A stretch of DNA of 64,000 nt, taken from the NCBI GenBank assembly GCA_947499735.1, contig CANMPP010000001.1, positions 806,001 through 870,000 of the forward strand, written 5' to 3'. Position numbers and translations under genes: made by a program. Below, piece by piece: positions 55,829 through 63,538 of the stretch. Positions within the stretch are counted from its first letter, which is position 1. Every line of letters starts with the position of its first letter. Source of the DNA: an uncultured Pelagimonas sp. Lineage in GTDB: Bacteria; Pseudomonadota; Alphaproteobacteria; Rhodobacterales; Rhodobacteraceae. The notes under the pieces are model-generated. The model was not told where the DNA came from, did no database searches, and saw only the letters and a program-made list of their open reading frames with translations.

Positions 55829-55894
55829 GTGCGTGCTGTGCCTGGGGGCTGATCCTGAAAAACTGACCCCAATCGGATTCTCAATAGACAGATT

Positions 55895-56344
55895 CTATTT
55901 GGATCTGTCGTTTGATGCCAAAGCCAGAAGATCTGTTGATAGATGTTTCAGGATATCGCGGGTCGTTTGCAAATCCTCGGAACGGCCGCTTAACCCATTT
56001 TCCACGCATTGAGTGATGTCAGAGGCCTGTTGTTCCATTGCGCGTCCGGCCGATGTCAATGCAATGCGCACCTGACGTTCATCTTTGATATCGCGGGTGC
56101 GTTCAATCAAAGCCATTTTTTCCATCCGTTTCAACAGTGGCGTCAGGGTGCTGGATTCAAGCTGCACCTGCGCCCCGATCTCTTTCACGGTTGGGGGTTC
56201 AGAACTGTGCCATAGCACAGTCATCACCAGATATTGCGGATATGTTAGACCCATAGGTGCCAGCAGATCGCGATATACTTTCTGCATAGACAGGTTGGCG
56301 GAATATAGGGCGTGACACAGCAGATCATGAATGGGCTTGGACAT
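55895..56344 (-). CDS. ohrR: MarR-family redox regulator OhrR
   Basis: 149 residues. Winged-helix MarR protein with an early reactive cysteine (Cys10 in LLCHALYSAN) and LTYPQYLVMTVLW, features of the one-Cys OhrR repressors that sense organic hydroperoxides. It is divergent from ohr, its usual target, and two matching operator palindromes lie between the genes, one 14 bp from its own start, implying autorepression. Confidence 0.92.
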   Translation of the reverse strand: MSKPIHDLLCHALYSANLSMQKVYRDLLAPMGLTYPQYLVMTVLWHSSEPPTVKEIGAQVQLESSTLTPLLKRMEKMALIERTRDIKDERQVRIALTSAGRAMEQQASDITQCVENGLSGRSEDLQTTRDILKHLSTDLLALASNDRSK

Positions 56345-56357
56345 GCGTCGAAAATAT

Positions 56358-56369
56358 ATCGCACACGAT
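56358..56369. promoter_or_regulatory. OhrR operator 1 (ohrR-proximal)
   Basis: ATCGCACACGAT: inverted ATCG/CGAT arms with a CACA core, 14 bp from the ohrR start and overlapping its likely -10 (TATATT on the minus strand). Same pattern as the site at 56412. Confidence 0.65.
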
Positions 56370-56398
56370 TAAATAGCAAGCTATTGACGTGGGCGTTG

Positions 56399-56428
56399 TT
56401 GTTTAATAAAGATCGCGCACGATATAAT
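56399..56428 (+). promoter_or_regulatory. ohr promoter with OhrR operator 2
   Basis: -35 TTGTTT (56399-56404) and a perfect -10 TATAAT (56423-56428) are separated by 18 bp. The operator ATCGCGCACGAT (56412-56423) lies inside the spacer and touches the -10, so bound repressor would block polymerase. Confidence 0.65.
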
Positions 56429-56446
56429 CGAGAGCGAGATAAAATC

Positions 56447-56875
56447 ATGACCATTGACGTAAAATATTCCACAGACGCTTATGCAACGGGTGGGGGCCGA
56501 AACGGTCTGGCCGGTCTGACATCTGGTATGCTGACTGTAACACTGACCAGTCCCAAGGACTTGGGGGGATCAGGTGCTGGCCTGAACCCTGAGCAATTGT
56601 TTGCAACGGGGTATGCTGCCTGTTTTCTAGGGGCGATGCATTTTGCCGCGAACAGTGAAAAATTGGGAACTGTTCCCGAAGATGCCCGGGTGGATGCAAA
56701 AGTTGGTATTGGCCCGCGCAGCGATATTGGCTTTGGCCTGACTGTTGAACTCACGGTCACCTTGCCAGGTGTTGATCGCTGCGTCGGGGAAAAGATCATC
56801 GAGCGTGGTCATGTGATTTGCCCCTATTCCCATGCAATCAAAGGGAATGTTGAGGTGAAAACCGTTCTGGTTTGA
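56447..56875 (+). CDS. ohr: Organic hydroperoxide resistance protein Ohr
   Basis: 142 residues of the OsmC/Ohr fold; a thiol peroxidase for fatty-acid and other organic hydroperoxides. Catalytic cysteines are Cys59 (YAACFLGA) and Cys125 (VICPYSHA). ATG at 56447 with a GAGAGCGAG ribosome binding site; the in-frame extension to 56312 would include the operators. Terminator follows at 56935-56971. Confidence 0.96.
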   Translation: MTIDVKYSTDAYATGGGRNGLAGLTSGMLTVTLTSPKDLGGSGAGLNPEQLFATGYAACFLGAMHFAANSEKLGTVPEDARVDAKVGIGPRSDIGFGLTVELTVTLPGVDRCVGEKIIERGHVICPYSHAIKGNVEVKTVLV

Positions 56876-56934
56876 TCGCGGCGTTCCCAACGGTCGTTTG
56901 GGATCGCAATCGGCGTGTTGAAAAGTGGATGAGT

Positions 56935-56971
56935 TCTACGTCGGCCAGCAACCGACGTAGACTTTTTCTTT
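56935..56971 (+). terminator. Rho-independent terminator after ohr
   Basis: TCTACGTCGG (56935-56944) pairs with CCGACGTAGA (56952-56961) around a 7-nt loop, followed by CTTTTTCTTT. Confidence 0.9.
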
Positions 56972-57037
56972 GTTCAAGCTCAACATAGGTCTGCGTCTTA
57001 GAAGAAAATGCGGCAGCTAATATAGAGCTTTATCACT

Positions 57038-57193
57038 TTAGTGGCAGTGTACGTGCCCGCCATTACTGTTGTCCGCGTGACAGCATTGTCCGGCGGGTGA
57101 TGATTTTCGACATCCCCCTCCATGAGCGTCCGCGCTCACAACTGAGAAAATTAAGGCTACCGCAAGGGTGGGTATTAGCAAAATAAACTTCAT
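57038..57193 (-). CDS. Secreted 51-residue Cys/His-rich peptide
   Basis: A short minus-strand gene with AAGGAG 7 nt before its ATG and a TAA at 57038-57040. The first 23 residues are a signal peptide (MKFILLIPTLAVALIFSV, cleavage near SADA). The mature 28 residues start HGGGCRKSSPAGQCC and end GGHVHCH, with four cysteines and five histidines. That spacing suggests metal binding or disulfides, like the secreted CH..HCH (YHYH-type) peptides of other bacteria, but the family is not established here. The surrounding 0.5 kb between ohr and the next gene is otherwise non-coding. Confidence 0.7.
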   Translation of the reverse strand: MKFILLIPTLAVALIFSVVSADAHGGGCRKSSPAGQCCHADNSNGGHVHCH

Positions 57194-57381
57194 CAACAAT
57201 CTCCTTCATGAGGTTGTTGTTTAATAACTCATTAACCATTTCGTACAGTAGGGAAATGCTTACCCTGAGCAGGTTTTTTATGGTTATAGAGCCGTTTTTT
57301 AAGGGAGGCGTGAAAGGCAAACTCTATGAAAGCCGTTAGTCAATCTCATTGTCAATCAGCAGTGCGTTGGACCGCCCTCGC

Positions 57382-57801
57382 TTAGGTCTTTATCTCAATC
57401 ATGGCGGACAATTGACGGATAATTTCGGCTTCTTTCACCGGGTGGCGGTTCATGACGAATGGGCCCCCTCCAAGAGGATTAGAAATAAAGAAACGCCAAT
57501 TTCCTGTGATGCGATTTCCGTCTGCCGATAAGACACCGGCATAATCGATCGGCAATTCGCCCCCGTTCATGTCGCTTGTATAGACTTTGCGAAACCGAAC
57601 TTCGCGCGCGCTGCGTGATCCGTTTAGTGCAGATTCTATCATATCGCTGCTGTCAGGAAGGGCGCTTTTTTCCAAACTTGTGCCCCAAATCACGCCAGCG
57701 ATGTCAGTCAGTGATGCATGAAACGTGACGGGATCAAAATTTGTGGCCTCCGAATAGTCGTAAACGCCGGTCCAGTCTCCGCTGAGCGATATGGATGGCA
57801 T
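57382..57801 (-). CDS. Hypothetical small beta-rich protein
   Basis: 139 residues, no signal peptide. Pattern of alternating strands: LSGDWTGVYDYSE, DIAGVIWGTSLEK, AREVRFRKVYTSD, ITGNWRFFISNP. It looks like a lipocalin/avidin-type barrel, but I do not recognise the family. GGAG lies 8 nt before the ATG at 57801; an in-frame GTG at 57810 is too close to that site. A TetR-type palindrome lies 57-80 bp upstream. Confidence 0.65.
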   Translation of the reverse strand: MPSISLSGDWTGVYDYSEATNFDPVTFHASLTDIAGVIWGTSLEKSALPDSSDMIESALNGSRSAREVRFRKVYTSDMNGGELPIDYAGVLSADGNRITGNWRFFISNPLGGGPFVMNRHPVKEAEIIRQLSAMIEIKT

Positions 57802-57857
57802 ATTGGGCACTCCACTTTATTCAAAGGCACGTCATACGCGCAAAACACAGGTCCATC

Positions 57858-57881
57858 TGACCAGTCTGGACAGACCGGTCA
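57858..57881. promoter_or_regulatory. TetR-type operator palindrome
   Basis: TGACCAGTCTG (57858-57868) and CAGACCGGTCA (57871-57881) are inverted with one mismatch around a 2-bp centre. This is the shape of TetR-family operators. It lies 57 bp upstream of the minus-strand hypothetical gene; no TetR gene is in the window. Confidence 0.6.
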
Positions 57882-58141
57882 AGCCTTTGCGCCAATGCAT
57901 TGGTCTTCATGGGAAAGACGTTGATTTTTGAGCACAAAAAACGCGCGAAACATCAGATATCCGTTTCGATTTCATAGTCTGTATCTTCAGGTAAAGAAAA
58001 ACTCACTGGAAAGAATTTTCTGTTAATGTGTCATTAATCATGCGCCCGCAATTATTGGTTGCGAGCAATGCAAATTGTCTCACATTTGTTTTTTCTGAGA
58101 AACTTTACGAATTGCGTCGGAGGTAACAGCCTATGCCAACT
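57882..58141. other. AT-rich stretch between two minus-strand hypotheticals
   Basis: Together with the palindrome this makes a gap of 340 bp after 57801. It is AT-rich, especially 57920-58110, and holds GGAGGTAAC at 58119-58127, a Shine-Dalgarno-like sequence facing a plus-strand frame judged to be a shadow of the gene at 58142-58951. No gene or RNA recognised. Confidence 0.4.
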
Positions 58142-58951
58142 TCATCGACAGTAGGGAGTGATGAACTGTTCCAAAGCTCGCAAGGTAGCATCGACAGCCT
58201 CGGACATTTGAAGCAACGTTGGGATAACCGGCTCGTTCTCGAACAGGCTTCCCTTTGGGAAAGTCATCTCCGCGGAGATTTGGACATCGCCTTGTATGGC
58301 GATGCGTTCGCTTTGACCAGCGGCCAACAGTTTCATTGGTTGGTCAGCATTTCCAGTGACGTCCAAAGATCCAATAAAGTTAGTCCCAATTCTGATGTTA
58401 CGACAGTTGATTTGCGAAATCCCGACAATGGGGATGATCTCGTTATGTTTGTTAATATTGGACAGTCTAGTGATGGCCCAGAGGTAAGGATGTGTATCCC
58501 GGCAAGGTTTTATTTCTTCTGCGATGAAGTCCGCAGCGTCCGGGAAGGCCTTTTGTACCGGACGAAAGGATTTGGAGGTTTTAAGGTCTTGCCGTTTTTC
58601 CGAGAAAGGAAAGTAGAGTTTGCTACTAGATCCAGCACATCTTTGAGCATGGTTGATCCAAATGTCGAGGGATTCTCGGAGATTGTTGACAGTGTCGCCT
58701 ATGATTGTGCCAAAGAACTTAGAGACAGATTTTTTGGGGACATAAACGAGTGTTTGACGATCTGGTTCGGACAAGAGGGGGGTGCTTCTTTCAGCGACTA
58801 CCCCCATGTCGAACAAAGACACGGGAAGGGTTGCTTGATGAGCAATCAGCGTATCGATGTGGCTTTTGGCCCTTTCAACCTTTAGCAGTGGAGAGTCCAT
58901 AACAGAGCGTTTGGAAATTCGTTTTTGTGATTTTTGTACGTAATGTGTCAC
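58142..58951 (-). CDS. Hypothetical protein of a widespread, uncharacterised family (HEPN-like helical N-domain)
   Basis: 269 residues. Predominantly helical first half with VNNLRESLDIWINHAQRC, then KLYFPFSEKRQDLK and PYLWAITRLSNINKHNEIIPI. This pattern (LR.ALD, LYFPF, LWAI..L..I.KH..IIP) recurs in many bacterial proteins of unknown function and recalls HEPN-type helical folds. The GTG at 58951 has AAAAGG 8 nt upstream; an ATG at 58900 is an alternative. AT-rich, flanked by long intergenic DNA, so probably acquired. A plus-strand frame (58133-58885) covers the same DNA and is rejected. Confidence 0.65.
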   Translation of the reverse strand: MTHYVQKSQKRISKRSVMDSPLLKVERAKSHIDTLIAHQATLPVSLFDMGVVAERSTPLLSEPDRQTLVYVPKKSVSKFFGTIIGDTVNNLRESLDIWINHAQRCAGSSSKLYFPFSEKRQDLKTSKSFRPVQKAFPDAADFIAEEIKPCRDTHPYLWAITRLSNINKHNEIIPIVGISQINCRNIRIGTNFIGSLDVTGNADQPMKLLAAGQSERIAIQGDVQISAEMTFPKGSLFENEPVIPTLLQMSEAVDATLRALEQFITPYCR

Positions 58952-59310
58952 TCAAAATACCTTTTTACTTCTACTTGATCAACGTGTGGCTAAGTCAACC
59001 GAAATTGTAGTTAACGTTTATATGATTATTCATTCTTTAACCAGCTATTCAAATCGGACCGATGTCTGTTAAATCGGTCTGTCGGAAAAATTTTACTTGT
59101 GAGGGTTTGTAACCCTTGTAACTGAACTGAATACCAGCCCAAATTAGACTGATTCGATCCATCTATTGGACGCGTTTCGCAACGAGATTTTGGACCATAA
59201 ATAAACTCCCGAGACGCCATACTTGGGCGTTTATCGCATGATCGTGGTTGCAGCTTGGCCGTGAATAGGGCACATAGCTGTCCAATTATCCAGAGGGGAA
59301 GGACACAAGA
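58952..59310. other. 359-bp AT-rich intergenic region with inverted repeats
   Basis: Contains a 15-bp palindrome AGGGTTTGTAACCCT (59102-59116) and, 50 bp to its left, CGGACCGAT / ATCGGTCTG (about 59056-59082), an imperfect inverted repeat. A 64-codon minus-strand frame (59026-59220) has no ribosome binding site and is not accepted. No BioR-type box (TTATMKATAA) was found upstream of bioY. Confidence 0.4.
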
Positions 59311-59910
59311 ATGAACCTTGTTGCGAATTCAACCGTGCTTGCAGAAGCATTCGGAGCGAATGAAGGAACACAGCGTCGCTTGAAAGAAGTGGCGTTGGTC
59401 GTCGTCGGCATCGCATTGCTGGCAGTCTGCGCGAAAATCGCTGTGCCAGTTTGGCCATCACCGGTTCCAGTAACAATGGGCACATTTGCTGTTCTGGGCA
59501 TAGGTGCCTCTTACGGCCCGCGTCTGGGTCTGGTGACAATCATGGGATACATGATTATCGGCATGCTGGGTTTTGATATTTTCGCCAGCTCTTCAGCGGA
59601 AAAGAATGGCCTAGAATATATGATGGGTGGCACAGGTGGCTACCTGGTCGGTTATGTTCTGGCGACTTTGGCATTGGGCGCGTTTGCCCGTGCGGGTTGG
59701 GATCGTTCCACATTTAAAATGATTGTTGCGCTGCTGGTTGGCAATGCATTGATTTACGTTCCAGGCCTGCTGTGGCTGGGTACGCTATATGGCTGGGATA
59801 AGCCAATTCTGGAATGGGGTCTGACACCATTCCTGATCGGTGATGCGCTGAAACTGGCGATTGTTGCTCTGTTGTTGCCAATCGTTTGGAAGCTGACAGG
59901 TCGCGAATAA
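59311..59910 (+). CDS. bioY: Biotin transporter BioY
   Basis: 199 residues with about six membrane segments. The substrate-binding (S) component for biotin; motifs include AVPVWPSPVPVTMGTFAVL near the first loop and GYMIIGMLG, then GGTGGYLVGYVLA. In alphaproteobacteria it may work alone or with BioMN, which are not in this window. GGGAAGGACACAAG precedes the ATG. No BioR operator seen. Strong terminator after the gene. Confidence 0.94.
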   Translation: MNLVANSTVLAEAFGANEGTQRRLKEVALVVVGIALLAVCAKIAVPVWPSPVPVTMGTFAVLGIGASYGPRLGLVTIMGYMIIGMLGFDIFASSSAEKNGLEYMMGGTGGYLVGYVLATLALGAFARAGWDRSTFKMIVALLVGNALIYVPGLLWLGTLYGWDKPILEWGLTPFLIGDALKLAIVALLLPIVWKLTGRE

Positions 59911-59938
59911 GCGCCGATTTACTACGAAGATTTCCTAG

Positions 59939-59968
59939 AAAGGCCGGACATTTGTCCGGCCTTTTTTA
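59939..59968. terminator. Bidirectional terminator between bioY and the hydrolase-OsmC gene
   Basis: AAAGGCCGGACA (59939-59950) and TGTCCGGCCTTT (59953-59964) form a 12-bp stem followed by TTTTTA on the plus strand and TTTCT on the minus strand. Confidence 0.9.
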
Positions 59969-61204
59969 TGTGCCCGCCAAGGATCTTTTGGTGCCGATCA
60001 GTGCCGTTTCAATCAAGGCAGATCCTTCTAATGTGCGGTGTACTGGACATTTATCCGCGATTTCCAACAGCTTGGCGCGTTCCTGTTCCGTTAGATCACC
60101 GACCAATGTGATGGTGCGAACAAAACGGTCCACACGTGCATCGCTGTGTGTGTCGGCATCTTGCGCATGAACTTTGTCATGGGTGACGTCGACCGAAATT
60201 TTGTCTAATTCCAGCCCCTTGCGATTTGCATACATACGCAAGGTCATGGATGTGCAGGCGCCAAGGCCGGCTGCGATAAAGCCGTAGGGGGACATGCCCT
60301 TGTTGTCCCCGCCATATGCGGCAGGTTCATCGGCAACCATGTGGTGCCAGGGACCGTTCTGGATGTCTTGGAGAAACCCATTGGGATCGACCTCTGTGAT
60401 GCGCACAACACCTTCAGGTGCGCCAATAGGTGGGGCAGGCGGGGTTAAATCCAGATATTTTCCTGCCCATGCCGCGATGACATTGGCGGCATAATTGGCG
60501 TCTTTTAGGTCCGAAATCAGATGGTCTGCATCGTCCAAAGTGACAAAGCTTTTGGGGTGTTTGGCCGCGACGAAAATTTGCGTTGCGTTGGATACGTCGA
60601 CAATTGCGTCGCGGGGCGCGTGTAACACCAGCAAGGCCTTGTTCAGATCTGCAATGTCGTCCTTTAGATTTACGGCTTCGACATCTTGCACAAATTCCTT
60701 GCTGATCGTGATGGGGCGTCCGCCCAAATTGACCTCGGCCTGTCCTTTGGTCAGGATTTCATCCAAACCACAGGCGAAATTATGTGTGACATGACCCGGA
60801 TCATAGGGTGCACCCAATGTGACCACAGCCTTGGCACTGTCGATATGACGCGCTGCACGCAATACCGCAGCGCCGCCCAAAGAATGGCCAATCAACATAT
60901 TTGGTGCAAGATCGCGGGTTGCCAGAAAATCAGCCGCAAGTTTCAGGTCTTCAACATTGGACTGAAAGGTTGTGTTGGCGAATTCCCCGCCTGAGTGACC
61001 AAGACCTGTAAAGTCAAAGCGCAACACAGCGATGCCCATCGACGCCAACCGTGCTGCAATTCTGCGCGCTGCCGCAATATCTTTGCCACATGTAAAGCAA
61101 TGCGCAAAAAGGGCGGTGGCCAATACGGCTCCATCAGGCATATCTAGACGCGCGTCCAGAAGCGATCCGTCATGTCCGCGAAATCTAATGCGTTCTGTTG
61201 GCAT
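59966..61204 (-). CDS. Bifunctional alpha/beta hydrolase - OsmC-domain protein
   Basis: 412 residues in two domains. Residues 1 to about 255 are an alpha/beta hydrolase with the nucleophile Ser108 in LIGHSLGG and DADHLISD near the acid/histidine end. Residues about 275-410 are an OsmC domain with the conserved cysteines in GLGACTSMTLRMYA and ADKCPVHRTLEG. OsmC proteins reduce organic peroxides. The fused arrangement is known in proteobacteria, but the combined reaction is not defined. ATG at 61204; a TTG at 61207 is rejected. Confidence 0.92.
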   Translation of the reverse strand: MPTERIRFRGHDGSLLDARLDMPDGAVLATALFAHCFTCGKDIAAARRIAARLASMGIAVLRFDFTGLGHSGGEFANTTFQSNVEDLKLAADFLATRDLAPNMLIGHSLGGAAVLRAARHIDSAKAVVTLGAPYDPGHVTHNFACGLDEILTKGQAEVNLGGRPITISKEFVQDVEAVNLKDDIADLNKALLVLHAPRDAIVDVSNATQIFVAAKHPKSFVTLDDADHLISDLKDANYAANVIAAWAGKYLDLTPPAPPIGAPEGVVRITEVDPNGFLQDIQNGPWHHMVADEPAAYGGDNKGMSPYGFIAAGLGACTSMTLRMYANRKGLELDKISVDVTHDKVHAQDADTHSDARVDRFVRTITLVGDLTEQERAKLLEIADKCPVHRTLEGSALIETALIGTKRSLAGT

Positions 61205-61314
61205 CAAAGGTCCGTTTCTAGCGTTGTGTTAATGTTTTGGTCGTCTCATAGGAATGGCGTGACATGCGGTACGAAACAAGCCCTGTAGGCCGGGGCTAAC
61301 GCAAAGGTGAGGCA

Positions 61315-62199
61315 GTGACATATAAGACAAGATCCCGATTGGCACTGGTCTTTTTGACCATTTTGGTCGCGGGATATCTGGGGCGATATGTTCCAATTGG
61401 TGACACATTGGCCATTTTTCGGGTTCCCGTTTCTCTACTGGCGGTGTTTTTTGTGATCTGTTCTGGCTGGTCGTTCAAAATACAAATACCCGTTGTTCTT
61501 ATTGCGCTTTTCCCGTTCCTTTCGGTCATGGCGACACGATATGAAGCCCAGCCCACAGGGACATCTGAACAGAGCCTGAGAGTGTATCAAAAGAACATTC
61601 TGACCACCAATCGCCGGGGTTTGGATTTGGTGGATGAACTGCATGAGTTACGCCCTGATATCATTCTGATGCAGGAAGCAGACCCGATGCGTAAAATCAT
61701 CAAGGTCAAGATGAACGATGTCTATCGTTACACATTTTCCTGCTTTTCAGATGAACGCGCGACCGCAGTTTTGTCGAAATGGCCGGTGATTCAGGGCACG
61801 CAGACCTGTCTTGGCCGTGACACTTTGGGGGCTGCTGGGTTTCGTGTGAATACGCCTCAGGGCTTGGTTTGGGTCTTTTCAATACATCTGTATTGGCCTT
61901 GGCCAGCGCGGCAGCCCGGTCAGTTGGATGAGATCCTACAAGAACTGCAGGGCTTGGAGGGGGATGTGATTATTGGCGGGGATTTCAACATGATGCCTTG
62001 GGGCTACAGCGTCAAAGCGATTGAACGTGCGACTGGAACGCGCAAAGTCGGGGCGTTGATGCCGACTCGGTATAAAATGGGCTTGCCTGTTTCTATTGAT
62101 CATGTTCTGGCCTCGGTACCTGGACGCATAGAAACGCGCCCCTATTTGGGGTCGGACCATTTGGGGGTATTGGCAGAGGTGTTTTTCGAAAATGATTGA
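61315..62199 (+). CDS. Endonuclease/exonuclease/phosphatase family membrane-anchored protein
   Basis: 294 residues. Three hydrophobic segments at the N-terminus (about 10-75) precede an EEP domain, so the domain is probably outside or on the membrane. Catalytic motifs: ILMQEADPMRK, GGDFNMMPWG and the GSDHLGVLAEV His. Substrate (DNA, phospholipid or phosphate ester) cannot be told. GTG start with AAAGGTGAG upstream. Its TGA overlaps the Nudix gene by 8 bp. Confidence 0.85.
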   Translation: MTYKTRSRLALVFLTILVAGYLGRYVPIGDTLAIFRVPVSLLAVFFVICSGWSFKIQIPVVLIALFPFLSVMATRYEAQPTGTSEQSLRVYQKNILTTNRRGLDLVDELHELRPDIILMQEADPMRKIIKVKMNDVYRYTFSCFSDERATAVLSKWPVIQGTQTCLGRDTLGAAGFRVNTPQGLVWVFSIHLYWPWPARQPGQLDEILQELQGLEGDVIIGGDFNMMPWGYSVKAIERATGTRKVGALMPTRYKMGLPVSIDHVLASVPGRIETRPYLGSDHLGVLAEVFFEND

Positions 62200-62758
62200 C
62201 GTGCTTGGGCAGTTTCACTGTCTTGATGATGCAGACCGGGAAAACTGGTCACGGATTACGGATTTTGTGGCAGAAAAGGGCCTTGCTGCCTTTTCGCGTG
62301 ATCCGTTGATTGGTGGGCATGTTACAGGATCGGCCTTTGTGTTGAATGCAGCAGGCACACATGTTTTGCTGACACATCATGCGAAGTTAAAACAGTGGCT
62401 GCAGTTGGGCGGGCATTGCGACGGCGTTGCCGATATGCGCTTTACGGCCCTGCGCGAGGCCTATGAGGAATCTGGTCTGGCGCGTGTTTCGTTTATTGCA
62501 GAAGAGGTGTTCGCGGTTGGCATTCACGACATCCCTGCAAATGCAAAAGAACCTGCGCATATCCATTACGACATTCGGTTTCTGATGCGCGCACAGGCTG
62601 GAGAGATCCAAATTTCTGATGAATCTTTGGACCTGGCGTGGAAACCTCTGGCTGAATTGGAGCAGCATCTGAAAAATCCCGGTGTATTGGGCATGCGGGA
62701 CCGGCTGTTGACGCCGTATTGGCAGGCCAAATTTGCCGAAGATGTTTCAGGCCTGTGA
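62192..62758 (+). CDS. Nudix hydrolase
   Basis: 188 residues. The Nudix box lies between residues 73 and 95 (GGHCDGVADMRFTALREA, then EESG), giving GX5EX7REUXEEXGU with a Cys/Asp variation in the first part. Hydrolyses nucleoside diphosphates linked to another group; the substrate is unknown. Overlaps the upstream gene by 8 bp and the next gene by 4 bp, so three genes form an operon. Confidence 0.9.
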   Translation: MIDVLGQFHCLDDADRENWSRITDFVAEKGLAAFSRDPLIGGHVTGSAFVLNAAGTHVLLTHHAKLKQWLQLGGHCDGVADMRFTALREAYEESGLARVSFIAEEVFAVGIHDIPANAKEPAHIHYDIRFLMRAQAGEIQISDESLDLAWKPLAELEQHLKNPGVLGMRDRLLTPYWQAKFAEDVSGL

Positions 62759-63489
62759 TTTTACAAAAACATATTCCTTATGATCCATTGGTGTCTCGCC
62801 CCTTACCGGGTATTTCCCCCTTGGATATAACGGATTGGCTGCTGGTGGATGATGCTTATGCTGCGCAAATGGCGTTGCGCAGGCAGTTGCTGAGCGAATG
62901 TCGGAAAGATGTGTTTCACAGCTCGGACGTGGCTGAAGAGGCTATTTTAGAACTGCGTGATTTTGTGCTGGATCATCTGCCAGATGGGTTCGAAAAATCA
63001 GGACTGCATGTCAGTTGCCCAGATGGTCATCAGGTCGACCTTGCGGAAGATCCGTTGGCCGGTTTGGGTATGGTTTTACAAGAAGATCTATGCATTTTGC
63101 AAAAGCCCGATGGCGTGCCGGAACATGTTTTGACGGCAGCTGTGTTGTGCTTTCCTGCCAGTTGGATGTTGGCGGAAAAGGCAGGTAAGGCATTGATCGG
63201 GATCCATACGCCGGTTGACCCTTATGACGACAATGTCGCCAAACGCGTCCAGCGATTGTTTGACGGGATTAGACCGGATCGGCCTTTATGGCGTTACAAC
63301 GCATTGTTTTATAAAGACCCTAGCTTGTTTCAGCCGCGTTCTGAAACAGCGCCGCGCGACAAAAGCGATCCGGCGGCGGCTGGTTTTCTACGTTCGGAAC
63401 GTCAATGTTTGGTCCGATTGCCCAAAACCAATGCGGTGGTGTTTTCAATCCATACTTATGTGATGGATCGTGCTCAGTTCGGCGTGTGA
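62755..63489 (+). CDS. DUF3445 (heme-dependent oxidative N-demethylase-like) protein
   Basis: 244 residues. Starts ILQKHIPYDPL and carries FPASWMLAEKAGKALIGIHTPV and RSERQCLVRLPKTNAVVFSIHTY, motifs of the DUF3445/HODM family, some members of which are heme-dependent oxidative demethylases. The reaction here is not known. GTG start at 62755 overlaps the Nudix TGA by 4 bp. A hairpin lies 8 bp after its stop. Confidence 0.88.
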   Translation: MILQKHIPYDPLVSRPLPGISPLDITDWLLVDDAYAAQMALRRQLLSECRKDVFHSSDVAEEAILELRDFVLDHLPDGFEKSGLHVSCPDGHQVDLAEDPLAGLGMVLQEDLCILQKPDGVPEHVLTAAVLCFPASWMLAEKAGKALIGIHTPVDPYDDNVAKRVQRLFDGIRPDRPLWRYNALFYKDPSLFQPRSETAPRDKSDPAAAGFLRSERQCLVRLPKTNAVVFSIHTYVMDRAQFGV

Positions 63490-63492
63490 TAT

Positions 63493-63516
63493 GAAAAGGG
63501 CGGCCAATGCCGCCCT
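63493..63516 (-). terminator. Terminator between DUF3445 and the transglycosylase gene
   Basis: AGGGCGGC (63497-63504) and GCCGCCCT (63509-63516) form a stem around CAAT; the minus-strand side runs into TTTTCATA, so it best serves the transglycosylase gene but may also stop the plus-strand operon. Confidence 0.7.
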
Positions 63517-63538
63517 GTCCCATAGGGTGTAATAGCAA

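Noticed and set aside
57063-57320. 85-codon minus-strand frame overlapping the Cys/His peptide
   Set aside because: It is a different frame from the 51-residue peptide, which has a better-placed ribosome binding site, a signal peptide and a clean Cys/His pattern.
58133-58885. Plus-strand 250-codon frame with a good GGAGGT ribosome binding site, antisense to the 269-residue hypothetical
   Set aside because: The minus-strand protein has a coherent helical domain pattern shared with many bacterial proteins (LR-LD, LYFPF, LWAI-NKH-IIP); the plus-strand translation shows no recognisable motif, so the ribosome-binding-like sequence is taken as chance.
59026-59220. 64-codon minus-strand frame upstream of bioY
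   Set aside because: No ribosome binding site and it spans the inverted repeats; probably non-coding.
59221-59310. BioR operator in front of bioY
   Set aside because: No TTATMKATAA-like palindrome could be found in the upstream region.
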